A stretch of 64,000 nt of DNA, from assembly GCA_034096865.1 (NCBI GenBank), contig JAWQFJ010001142.1, positions 217,481 through 281,480 of the forward strand. Direction: 5' to 3'. How positions within the stretch are numbered: the stretch's first letter is position 1; every line of letters starts with the position of its first letter. The position numbers were made by a program, and so were the translations under genes. The stretch is from Theodoxus fluviatilis. Its lineage: Eukaryota > Mollusca > Gastropoda > Cycloneritida > Neritidae. Below are positions 12,801-19,880 of this stretch, piece by piece. Under the pieces are notes generated by a model. The model did no database searches. It was not told the origin of the DNA and was given only the letters and a program-made list of their open reading frames with translations.

Positions 12801-15800
12801 GTGACTGCTGTGTAGTGGGTGTCACACTGCTGTACATTCAGTGACTGCTGTGTAGTGGGTGTCACACTGCTGTACATACAGTGACTGCTGTGTAGTGGGT
12901 GTCACACTGCTGTACATACAGTGACTGTTGTGTAGTGGGTGTCACACTGCTGTACATACAGTGACTGCTGAGTAGTGGGTGTCACACTGCTGTACATTCA
13001 GTGACTGCTGTGTAGTGGGTGTCACACTGCTGTACTTACAGTGACTGCTGTGTAGTGGGTGTCACACTGCTGTACATGCAGTGACTGCTGTGTAGTGGGT
13101 GTCACACTGCTGTACATACAGTGACTGCTGTGTAGTGGGTGTCACACTGCTGTACATGCAGTGACTGCTGTGTAGTGGGTGTCACACTGCTGTACATACA
13201 GTGACTGTTGTGTAGTGGGTGTCACACTGCTGTACATACAGTGACTGCTGTGTAGTGGGTGTCACACTGCTGTACATACAGTGACTGCTGTGTAGTGGGT
13301 GTCACACTGCTGTACATACAGTGACTGCTGTGTAGTGGGTGTCACACTGCTGTACATACAGTGACTGTTGTGTAGTGGGTGTCACACTGCTGTACATACA
13401 GTGACTGCTGTGTAGTGGGTGTCACACTGCTGTACATACAGTGACTGCTGTGTAGTGGGTGTCACACTGCTGTACATGCAGTGACTGCTGTGTAGTGGGT
13501 TGCTGTGCTTGCATTGCCTGGTGCTCTGTCTTGTAGATCGGAAGAAGCTGGGGATTGGCATGTCCCAGGAGATGAACACGCTGTTCCGGTTCTGGTCTTT
13601 CTTCTTGAGACAGCACCTTAACCGCAAGATGTACGAAGAGTTTCGCACTCTGGCGCTGGAGGATGCCAAGCATGGATACAGGTAGGCCTTTTTCTCCCCT
13701 TCTGTGACTGCGCACGCACGTACACACATACACACACATACACACACATACACACACTCAGACACACATACAGACACTCAGACACACACATATACACACT
13801 CGCGCACACACATTCACACACATACACATACATAAACACATACATACACATACATACACATACATACACAAACACGAATGCACGCGCTCACTCACACTCG
13901 CACACATATACACATACACACATATACAAACACACACACATACACACCTATACACTAACATACACATATACACACACATGTGCATGCGCGCACACGCATG
14001 CGCGCACACACATGCACACACACACATGCGGTCAGATATACACACATGCACACTCATACACACACTCATGCACACATAAACACATACATACACTAACACT
14101 CATGCACGCACACACGTGCAAACACACACATGCACACACACATACACACTCTCACACACACACACAAACCTTCCCACCCCTTCCCCCCACCCACCTGCCC
14201 CCATTCTCTGCCTGTGTGTGTGGGTGTGTGTGTGTGTGTGTGTCTGTGTGTGTGTGTGTGAGTGAGTGTGTGTGTGTGTGTGTGTATTTCTCTCTGTGTG
14301 TGTGTGTGTGTGTGTGTGTGAGTGAGTGTGTGTGTGTGTGTGTGTATTTGTGTGTGTGTGTGAGTGAGTGTGTGTGTGTGTGTGTATTTGTGTGTGTGTG
14401 TGTGCGTGTGTGTGTGAGTGCACCTGTCCCTAGTCCTTGGCATTCCATGAGTTTTCAAAAAGGCTTTTCTGCACTTCTAGCACACTCCCCCCTTTTGCCT
14501 CCATCTCATTCTACTGCTGTGCCAATGCGGTGCATTTGTTTACTTTGATGCTTGACTGGGGTGATTCTCCACAGGTATGGCGTGGAGTGCCTATTCCGCT
14601 TCTACAGTTATGGTCTGGAGAAGAAGTTCCGCATGCAGATCTTTGAAGACTTCCAGGTGGAGACTATCAGAGACTACAGGAGTGGTAAGTGCTGCAATAA
14701 CTTCTCAAAGATTCTGCCAGTGATGGCTTTGAATGATGTTGAATAAAGATATTCATTCTGTCTTTCTGATATGGTCTACATAGACTTTTGTTGACTAAGT
14801 ATTGAGGAAGTTTTGATGAGAATAAAACTAAATTGTGTATATCATAGGCTGAGAAAAGATTGGAGTAAGGACAGAGTGCTTGTGCAGACTTGTAAGAAAC
14901 ACACACATGCATGCACCCATACATGTTCATATGCACACATACTCACACACATGCACACGCCTCAAAATATGCACACATATACACATACCACACACAAACA
15001 CACACCTCTCCCATGAAATACACATGCACCAAAAAACATGCACACACCACAAAACACACACAATCAATCACACACACAATTACTCACATAAACACACACA
15101 CCACACACAAACACTACAAATCATACATGTATACACACACACACACACACATACATAAATACTCTGACACATCTCACATGAAAAACAGAAATATGCACAC
15201 CCCACATAACACACACAAGCATGCACACACAGACATGGTGCAGATCCATGGGGAGAACGAGGTGCATGCAGATTTGTAGAGGAGTCAGACGTAGCCTGCA
15301 GTGACCACAGATAGGACTCTTCTTGGCAAGCTGTGTCCACTGACCCAGTGACCACAGATAGGACTCTTCTTGGCAAGCTGTGTCCACTGACCCAGTGACC
15401 ACAGATAGGACTCTTCTTGGCAAGCTGTGTCCACTGACCGGCATATGTTGGCTGCTTGCAGGCCAGCTGTACGGACTTGAGAAGTTCTGGGCCTACCTGA
15501 AGTATTCCAATCGCAATGTCACCATTGACAAACAGCTGGAGGAGTGGCTGTCCCGCTACAAGTCTCTGGAGGACTTCCGTGTTCTGCCTTCAGTGAGTGC
15601 CTGCTTGTGTCGACTTTGGACTGACAGTGTGTTATGTAGTCAGACATGCTTTGGTGTGTAAGACTGATGGAGTGTGGGCCTGGTTGTGTCGACTTTGGAC
15701 TGACAGTGTGTTATGTAGTCAGACATGCTTTGGTGTGTAAGACTGATGGAGTGTGGGCCTGGTTGTGTTGACTTTGGACTGACAGTGTGTTATGTAGTCA

Positions 15801-18048
15801 GACATGCTTTGGTGGTGTGTAAGACTGATGGAGTGTGGGCCTGGTTGTGTTGACTTTGGACTGACAGTGTGTTATGTAGTCAGACATGCTTTGGTTGGTG
15901 TGTAAGACTGATGGAGTGTGGGCCTGGTTGTGTCGACTTTGGACTGACAGTGTGTTATGTAGTCAGACATGCTTTGGTGTGTAAGACTGATGGAGTGTGG
16001 GCCTGGTTGTGTCGACTTTGGACTGACAGTGTGTTATGTAGTCAGACATGCTTTGGGGACCTTGGTGTGTAAGACTGATGGAGTGTGGGCCTGGTTGTGT
16101 CAGACCTGTTTACTCTCCCGATTTTAGCGGGAGACTCCCGATTTCAGACCCTATTTCCCGACCTCCCGCTAGCTTCGTAAATCTCCCGATTTTTTTTTCA
16201 CCGATCTCCCGAAAATGAAAAATTTTGAAAGGTTTATTTCGTTTCCGAAGCGTTTACATGACGATCCGAACTTTCTACTACGCCACTGAAGGTCGTTCTG
16301 CCGATCTGCAGTACAATTTGTTTGATTGGTTGAGTCAGGGCCTTTGTCCAATCGAGAGCCAGTTTACAATCTGGAATAGCCGCCATTTTGCTTGACCGAT
16401 CCGAATGATGGCGTCGATTGAAAAGTCAATGAGAAAGAATCGCGGAACCGATTCTGAATCCGACAGTGAGTGTGACACAGAGGATGAGAAAAGAAAGTCC
16501 ACTGATGTCAGAAGCAGAAAGAGAGTAAAGTACAACGCAAAGTGGAAGGCTGAGTGAAAATCCGAATTCCCGGCATTTCGCCCATCGTCTAAATCGCAAT
16601 CACGCGGGTTTTGCACGTTCTGCAAAAAAGACATCAACGTGAGCCACGGAGGCAAAAATGAGAGAGAGAGAGAGAGAGAGAACTTGTGCGCGCACGAGAG
16701 AGAGAGAACTTGCGCGAGAGAGAGAGCGCGCGAGAGCGCGAAAGAAAGAGCGCGCGAGAGAAAGAGAGCGCGAGAGAAAGAGAGCGCGCGCGTGCGAGAG
16801 AGAGAGAGCGAGCAAGCGAGAGAGAGAGACAGCGCGCGCATGAGAGAGAGAGTGAGCGCCGGCGCGCGGAAGAGAGAGAATTTGACTTTTCGCCTCCCTG
16901 ATCAGAGATGGGACTTATTGGCGTTTCAGCTGATTTCTGAGTTTTTTTATTCCACTTTCAGCTGATTTGTATTCAATTGTTATGAAGTTTGTGACCTGGG
17001 ATGGTACACATATCTAAAAATAAAAATCTCCCGCTTTTTATTGAAATCTCCCGATTTTTGAGTCGCCATCTCCCTATTTTGCACAACTTAAGGTAAACAG
17101 ATCTGTTGTGTTGACTTTGGACTGACAGTGTGTTATGTAGTCAGACATGCTTTGGTGTGTAAGACTGATGGAGTGTGGGCCTGGTTGTGTTGACTTTGGA
17201 CTGACAGTGTGTTATGTAGTCAGACATGCTTTGGGAACCTTGGTGTGTAAGACTGATGGAGTGTGGGCCTGGTTGTGTTGACTTTGGACTGACAGTGTGT
17301 TATGTAGTCAGACATGCTTTGGGAACCTTGGTGTGTAAGACTGATGGAGTGTGGGCCTGGTTGTGTTGACTTTGGACTGACAGTGTGTTATGTAGTCAGA
17401 CATGCTTTGGGAACCTTGGTGTGTAAGACTGATGGAGTGTGGGCCTGGTTGTGTTGACTTTGGACTGACAGTGTGTTATGTAGTCAGACATGCTTTGGGA
17501 ACCTTGGTGTGTAAGACTGATGGAGTGAGTGGTTGTGTTGACTTTGGACTGACAGTGTGTTATGTAGTCAGACATGCTTTGGGAACCTTGGTGTGTAAGA
17601 CTGATGGAGTGTGGGCCTGGTTGATTGATTGGTTGTTGTGATTCATCATCACATAAACTTCAAGCACCAGCACTGTTCCATGTAATGTCATCAACACAGA
17701 AGCAGAAAGATCAAATGATAAATTTTCAGTGCGTAGAAAGTCTGATGAGAGCTTTCTTTGAATTTGACATTGATTCAGGAGTAATGGGCATTCAAAGTTT
17801 GAGGCTGTTGAGAAATGTGCTAGACACCAGACTATAGAGACAGCATGCACTGGAATAAGTAGGCTTTGAGTGACCCATGGTTTCTGTGCCTTCTGCAGAA
17901 GGAGGAGGATGACAAGCAGCAGGACTCGAAGGGCATGGAACCAGGAGGGGACTCAAACCCCGGACCTTCCAGCCAGGACCAGAAGGAAGTCAGTGCTGCT
18001 CAGGGAAGCAACTCTCAAGCTACGTCAGAGGCCACTGCCTCCTCCTAG
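753..18048 (+). CDS. LARP1: LARP1 (La-related protein 1), C-terminal five exons with the DM15 cap-binding region; 5' part off window
   Basis: Five exons (753-895, 13537-13681, 14575-14684, 15462-15592, 17899-18048) splice in consistent phases into a 225-residue C-terminus ending in a stop codon. Residues about 25-165 are the three helical DM15 repeats of LARP1, recognisable by [51 protein letters not shown] and [15 protein letters not shown]. In known LARP1 proteins this region binds the m7G cap and the first bases of 5'TOP mRNAs and represses ribosomal-protein mRNA translation when mTORC1 is inactive; it acts in the cytoplasm. The La module and earlier exons are expected to the left. The tail after the repeats (49 residues, acidic then Ser/Gln-rich) is not conserved. 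The introns hold nearly all the mobile elements of the left third of the window. The gene converges with the CDKL5-like gene. Family identity is very secure; exact exon edges are read by eye. Confidence 0.95.
985..3888 (+). repeat. 39-bp minisatellite, about 74 copies, in LARP1 intron
   Basis: The unit is built from GTGTTTGGAGTGTAGCTGAG followed by AAAAATCTAGTCAAC and a two-state ending, either TATA or AGCA. Copies are almost identical. Because 39 is divisible by 3 and one frame lacks stops, a 389-codon open frame appears at 950-2119; it is a by-product of the repeat, not a gene. Around 3415-3655 a run of units carries GGACTG instead of GGAGTG, a locally amplified variant. A slightly collapsed unit occurs near 2968-3015. 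The array starts about 90 bp after the LARP1 exon. Confidence 0.97.
3889..4056 (+). repeat. Degenerate left remnant of the older form of the 39-bp repeat
   Basis: Diverged units of the form GTGTTTGGAGGGCTCTTGAG with AATTGTCTAGTCAAC or AATTGTTGTCA follow the uniform array. The same diverged units resume at 9631, so the array edge was split by the 4062-9630 insertion. Confidence 0.75.
4411..4742 (+). pseudogene. hAT-like transposase N-terminus with BED-type zinc-finger remnant (family A)
   Basis: From ATG at 4411 the frame soon stops, but the next frame reads [13 protein letters not shown], and after a shift the 4461-4742 frame contains [20 protein letters not shown] followed by a SGF block. 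This is the layout of the N-terminal zinc finger of hAT-type transposases (CxxC, then HGG, D-x-x-x-H and xxxH). The first Cys pair is degenerate (CRDAKCVDW). No catalytic RNase-H-like domain follows; the ORF ends at 4742. It is related to the ORFs at 7584 and 16408. Confidence 0.6.
4860..6301 (+). repeat. Dispersed repeat B, copy 1 (interrupted by AAGGTCA element)
   Basis: The segments 4860-5054 and 5894-6301 align by eye with 10050-10775: for example CGCTTGGTTAGTG, GTTRTTTGGCTTTTTT, TCTCCATTGC and AATGGCAACGGAACATTC are shared in order. Copy 1 carries an inserted 839-bp element between its halves; copy 2 does not. The family is unidentified. It ends at a three-N gap (6302-6304), beyond which the sequence switches to piggyBac. 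Confidence 0.65.
5055..5893 (+). mobile_element. AAGGTCA-rich nonautonomous DNA element, copy 1 (complete)
   Basis: The 839-bp element has inverted ends GACTCACATGC (5055) and GCATGTGAGTC (about 5862-5872), the latter followed by a conserved tail GTATGGGCTTTGCCCTTCTTG. It has no coding capacity. The interior holds at least a dozen TCAAGGTCA or TGACCTTGA words on both strands and a short variable GTCC run. It is nearly identical to the copy at 11044. Comparison with the uninterrupted relative at about 10210-10230 shows a clean insertion after a T-tract, with TT repeated at the right edge. Confidence 0.85.
6302..6304. other. Assembly gap (three N)
   Basis: Three ambiguous bases separate repeat B from the piggyBac relic. 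The reading frame and repeat identity both change here, so true adjacency is not assured. Confidence 0.95.
6305..6908 (-). pseudogene. piggyBac-type transposase, N-terminal fragment
   Basis: The frame begins [20 protein letters not shown]. It has a long acidic and Ser-rich leader, then an Arg/Ser-rich basic stretch, then the start of the DDE_Tnp_1_7 domain: [29 protein letters not shown], and the [20 protein letters not shown] block followed by [13 protein letters not shown]. About 200 residues are present before the N gap. The catalytic Asp residues are not present, so no active enzyme is encoded here. Confidence 0.85.
6305..7117 (-). mobile_element. piggyBac-like element, 5' part only
   Basis: On the - strand the outer end reads CCCTTTTCTGACGGGC next to a TTAA at 7118-7121, the expected piggyBac terminus and target. 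Two identical 16-bp palindromes TACGAGTATACTCGTA (7042-7057 and 7086-7101) sit in the subterminal region. The transposase ORF starts at 6908 and is cut at the N gap. The element lies in a copy of the AAGGTCA element, whose body resumes immediately at the TTAA. Confidence 0.8.
7293..8194 (+). mobile_element. hAT-like element, family B, with 6-bp target duplication
   Basis: Perfect 12-bp inverted ends CAGACCTGCCAA and TTGGCAGGTCTG bound a 902-bp element. CCTATA is repeated directly outside both ends (7287-7292 and 8195-8200). Just inside the left end is a 7-bp stem, TGCTACG-ATTTAGG-CGTAGCA, and GCTACG-type words recur in the first 90 bp. It carries a decayed transposase N-terminus. Confidence 0.85.
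7584..8134 (+). pseudogene. hAT-like transposase N-terminus with BED-type finger (family B)
   Basis: ATG at 7584 opens [20 protein letters not shown] and meets a stop at 7644. The same frame then resumes with [11 protein letters not shown] and a finger: [20 protein letters not shown] followed by [10 protein letters not shown], that is CxxC with His residues spaced as in BED/TTF-type fingers. A second frame from about 7937 continues [20 protein letters not shown] and [12 protein letters not shown], the region that follows the finger in hAT transposases. One stop and one frameshift make it a pseudogene, and the catalytic domain is absent. Confidence 0.8.
8460..8985 (-). mobile_element. Helitron-type (Pif1-like helicase) fragment
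   Basis: On the - strand 8528-8944 reads [20 protein letters not shown], then [20 protein letters not shown], matching the C-terminal helicase region of Helitron or Pif1-like proteins. No Walker motifs or Rep domain are present. It replaces part of the AAGGTCA element copy 3. A cellular PIF1 pseudogene is an alternative but less likely in this transposon nest. Confidence 0.65.
8881..8984 (+). repeat. 25-bp tandem repeat, about 4 copies
   Basis: Units of CAACCTCTGTACATAGTTCA plus CAACA repeat at 25-bp spacing at the upstream edge of the helicase fragment. Confidence 0.9.
9631..9835 (+). repeat. Degenerate right remnant of the older 39-bp repeat
   Basis: Several diverged units of the form GTGTTTGGAGGGCTATTGAG plus AATTGTCTAGTCAACTGT, matching 3889-4056. 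They mark the other side of the insertion site of the large hAT-like element. Confidence 0.8.
9970..10050 (+). repeat. SINE-like repeat, partial copy
   Basis: The stretch GGGGTAAGAATTGACCCACA, then CCCTGTGGGATTGGTAAGAG and ACTAGGGACACTGTGACTTG, recurs at 10778, 34770 (reverse) and 54331 (reverse). It follows a poly-C run. No pol III boxes could be assigned with confidence. Confidence 0.5.
10051..10777 (+). repeat. Dispersed repeat B, copy 2
   Basis: Homologous in order to 4860-6301 but without the 839-bp element. It therefore serves as an empty-site comparison. It contains a private 35-bp tandem repeat at 10391-10563. Confidence 0.65.
10391..10563 (+). repeat. 35-bp tandem repeat, about 5 copies
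   Basis: Units contain TTTTATCGGACCTGTGGGC and AAAATATTTCTACTCC at exact 35-bp spacing, with a few substitutions. Confidence 0.95.
10778..10950 (+). repeat. SINE-like repeat with ACCA tail
   Basis: The head contains ACTAGGGACACCGTGACTTG. The 3' part contains CTACAAAGGATGATAGGCCG then TAAAACACC and an (ACCA)n tail. The same 3' motif occurs at 12035 and, reversed, near 54340. Confidence 0.55.
11044..11886 (+). mobile_element. AAGGTCA-rich nonautonomous DNA element, copy 2 (complete)
   Basis: 843 bp, nearly identical to copy 1, starting GACTCGCATGCGAAGC and ending GCCCTTCTTG. The flanks match the uninterrupted stretch at 9400-9470 (GAATTTTTTT then AACAAA). Seven T residues lie on the left and an extra TT follows the right end, so the insertion boundaries are clear. 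Confidence 0.88.
11995..12080 (+). repeat. SINE-like repeat 3' end with ATCC tail
   Basis: Contains CTACAGAGGCTGATAGGCTG, TAAAACACT and a short (ATCC)n tail, the same 3' end as the copies at 10778 and 54331. A short stretch at 25060-25085 also carries CTGATAGGCTGTAAAAC. Confidence 0.5.
12339..13500 (+). repeat. 40-bp minisatellite, about 29 copies, ending 36 bp before a LARP1 exon
   Basis: Units of GTCACACTGCTGTACATACA plus GTGACTGCTGTGTAGTGGGT repeat at exactly 40 bp. Variants are single substitutions (CATACA, CATGCA or CATTCA, and CTG or TTG). The array runs into the 3' splice region, so the branch point must lie in the last unit or in the 36-bp spacer. Confidence 0.97.
13537..13681 (+). 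CDS. LARP1: LARP1 exon b (DM15 repeats A/B)
   Basis: The acceptor is GCTCTGTCTTGTAG and the donor is GTAGGCC at 13682. Encodes [20 protein letters not shown], then [20 protein letters not shown] and LEDAKHGYR. Phase 1 in, phase 2 out. This is the most conserved stretch of LARP1, including aromatic and basic residues of the cap-binding surface. Confidence 0.96.
13715..14420. repeat. Facing (CA)n and (TG)n microsatellite blocks
   Basis: About 450 bp of CA/CATA-rich sequence (13715-14165) is followed after 45 bp of pyrimidine-rich spacer by about 210 bp of TG-rich sequence (14211-14420). Predicted open frames here on both strands are simple-repeat artefacts. Confidence 0.95.
14575..14684 (+). 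CDS. LARP1: LARP1 exon c (DM15 repeat B)
   Basis: The acceptor is TGATTCTCCACAG and the donor is GTAAGTG from 14685. Encodes [20 protein letters not shown] then [16 protein letters not shown]. Phase 2 in, phase 1 out. Confidence 0.96.
14898..15235 (+). repeat. CA-rich low-complexity tract
   Basis: Interspersed CACA, CATA and ACAC words without a clean unit, in the LARP1 intron. Open frames here are compositional. Confidence 0.85.
15294..15440 (+). repeat. 47-bp tandem repeat, 3 copies, just before a LARP1 exon
   Basis: Units contain GACCACAGATAGGACTCTTC, TTGGCAAGCTGTGTCCACTG and ACCCAGT. The array ends about 20 bp before the 3' splice site at 15461. Confidence 0.92.
15462..15592 (+). CDS. 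LARP1: LARP1 exon d (DM15 repeat C)
   Basis: The acceptor is GGCTGCTTGCAG and the donor is GTGAGTGCC from 15593. Encodes [20 protein letters not shown], then [20 protein letters not shown] and LPS. Phase 1 in, phase 0 out. The sequence just after the donor forms the start of the following 79-bp array. Confidence 0.95.
16408..16660 (+). pseudogene. hAT-like transposase N-terminus with BED-type finger (family C)
   Basis: ATG at 16408 opens [20 protein letters not shown]. The frame is acidic then basic and stops at 16555-16557 after KYNAKWKAE. The same frame continues [20 protein letters not shown] then [13 protein letters not shown], the first half of a BED-type finger, and then dissolves into a GA repeat. 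The distal His residues and the catalytic domain are lost. It has the same gene part and layout as 4411 and 7584. Confidence 0.75.
16654..16880 (+). repeat. (GA)n / GCGA-rich simple repeat inside family C element
   Basis: Runs of GAGAGA mixed with GCGCGCGAGA. It begins in the finger codons and accounts for the charged open frames here. Confidence 0.9.
17899..18048 (+). CDS. LARP1: LARP1 terminal coding exon
   Basis: The acceptor is GTGCCTTCTGCAG. The frame enters in phase 0 and encodes 49 residues, [20 protein letters not shown] then [10 protein letters not shown] and a Ser/Ala/Gln tail, with stop TAG at 18046-18048. The tail is acidic and low complexity; homologues vary strongly here. The stop assignment follows from the continuous frame. 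Confidence 0.85.
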   Translation, partial: KEEDDKQQDSKGMEPGGDSNPGPSSQDQKEVSAAQGSNSQATSEATASS

Positions 18049-19880
18049 TCCACCCTTCGCTGCCTCTGGAGCCCCTCCCCCCTCCCCTCCCCCCTTTTCT
18101 CCCTGAACCATTCTCTAGTTCCACTGACTGACTGACATGTTTTCCTGGACAATATTGCTCTGCGATTCAGTTGGAATTGAAAACCAGCACAGATTCACAT
18201 GACCTGGAACAAGAGCTTTGTGCCCTCTTCCCAGTGGCATTGCAAAACATCGCAGAAACTACCAGAAACCCTCTCTTCACGAATGTGTTCAGAAATGAGG
18301 CAACATGGATTTTCCCCATCTCTGTGGCTTTGGGTTGGACTATGCTGCAGACTTTCTCCCGTTTCTGCTTCCTCTCAGAAGAATTTCTTTCTCCAACCAT
18401 AGCACCTTTTTGGAAGGAAATTACAGGAAAAATTGAAATCTAAAGATTGACTGGAGTAAAGTGTTTGCATTGCTTCTACTTGAACTGTGCTGCATTGTGA
18501 ACTGAAATTCAGACGTTCAAGTCTGAATTTTTTTCTCTTTCCCCCAAGTTGCTTTTTGCTTTGTTGCTGGAGTGAAAGAGACAAAGAGCAAAAGTTGAAA
18601 ATTCTCTTCCTGGAAATTGCTACTCACCCTGGCATGGATAAACTTGCATTGGCTTAACTCTCCATCTGTGGTAGGATGGGAGGAGCAAACCCCTCATGGA
18701 TACTTTGCACATGTGGAAATGAGTATCACTAGTGCGCAGGCACTTGACAGCCAAACAGAAGCACAGAAAGACTACCTGGAAATGACAAGACTCAAGTGAG
18801 AATTAACATGTTCAACATTCTCTGGATAATCTTCCCTGATCGTGCTGGAAGCAAGCTGTGGTGATTTTCACAGGCCTTGGGTTCTCCCTCCCCGGCCTGC
18901 AAGAGAGAAACGTTTGAATGTATTCCTGCTGTGGCATGGCCATTTTGTCCCTCTTCCTTTCCATCTGTGACTCTCTCTCTCTCCCCCTTTTCTCTCTCCA
19001 TTCCCATTGTAACCCAGTGTTCTTCTCAGCCTTGATTTTTCTTTCTCTTCATTCTTGTACATCTCTTGGAGAAGGAAGAATTAGATTTTAAATTTTGCTG
19101 GAAAAGAAGGGCAGAGGCATTGTGAGTATAGTAAGCCCAAGTTGTTCATTCTTATAAGAGCAAAGCAAACATGCTGTCTTGATTTATTTCTTATCTATGG
19201 TCAAAGAAATGAAATGAAAGGTTGAATTTACCAACATGCATGTATGTAGAGAACATGGAAAAGAGTAGACTGATGTCTGGGGAATAGGTTTTTATTTCTG
19301 GAATGGTATCATGTGAGAAATTATCTGGCACTTGCAGTCCGATCACTCCATTGTCTTTGCCTCCTGCCCTTGTCTTTTCTATGCTTGTTGTTGACACGGG
19401 GAGACTTTCCCACACTTCCAACCAGGGGAGAAAAACTTTCCATGTACAATCAGTGGTACTCATGCTACAGAAGAGCTATGCATAACCTAGATGTGTGTTA
19501 TAGAACCTAGTTGACATGTTTTTCTACCCTTTCCCACAAGTTGAGCCCATTTCTTTCACCGGATAAATTCTGAAGAGGGACCGAGAACGCTGGCTGGGTT
19601 GAATGTTTTTAAGCAGTTCCATCTGTGCCGACTACTTTCAGAAAGGAAGTGTGTGTTTTTGTTTGTTTCCTCCCCATAATAATGTTTCTTGGATTTGCAT
19701 TTTATTTTTATAGGCAGTGTTGCATGTAATTTATTTACTAAATGTATATATAGTTTGGATCAAGTTTTTAGTGATTAGTACATCCTAGTGTAGTCTAGTG
19801 GCATGCAGTAATGCAAGTTGTATAATGTAGGTTCTATAATGTAGATAAGTGTTTCTTTGAGAGAGAAAAAAATAAAAAAT
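18049..19880 (+). other. LARP1: Probable LARP1 3' UTR
   Basis: No supported coding sequence and no array. A pyrimidine-rich stretch follows the stop. The first good polyadenylation word is AATAAA at 19871 in a run of A-rich sequence. Extension to a second AATAAA at 21926 is possible. Confidence 0.5.
19871..19876 (+). promoter_or_regulatory. Candidate poly(A) signal for LARP1 (proximal)
   Basis: AATAAA followed closely by AATAAAAATG. G-rich and C-rich runs follow about 40-60 bp later. Confidence 0.4.

Larger units (their letters stand above)
16101..17105 (+). mobile_element. hAT-like element, family C, with 6-bp target duplication
   Basis: The ends CAGACCTGTTTAC and GTAAACAGATCTG are inverted (one mismatch) and flanked by TTGTGT on both sides (16095-16100, 17106-17111). 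The insertion splits a 79-bp repeat unit, so the target site is certain. Next to the left end lies a perfect 7-bp stem, TCTCCCG-ATTTTAG-CGGGAGA. CTCCCGATTT words recur near both ends. It carries a truncated transposase N-terminus followed by an expanded GA-rich tract. Confidence 0.92.
15605..17625 (+). repeat. 79-bp minisatellite (variants of 82-87 bp), about 12 copies, split by a transposon
   Basis: Units contain TTGTGTCGACTTTGGACTGA, CAGTGTGTTATGTAGTCAGA, CATGCTTTGG and TGTGTAAGACTGATGGAGTG. Units left of the insertion (15605-16100) mostly lack a GAACCTT insert. Most units to the right (17106-17625) carry it, so the two sides evolved or were amplified separately. The array begins 13 bases past the 5' splice site of the LARP1 exon. 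Confidence 0.95.

Noticed and set aside
17956..17967. NPGP in the LARP1 tail, resembling a 2A ribosome-skipping motif
   Set aside because: The required preceding pattern D-x-E-x is not met (G-G-D-S here) and it is only 26 residues before the stop.
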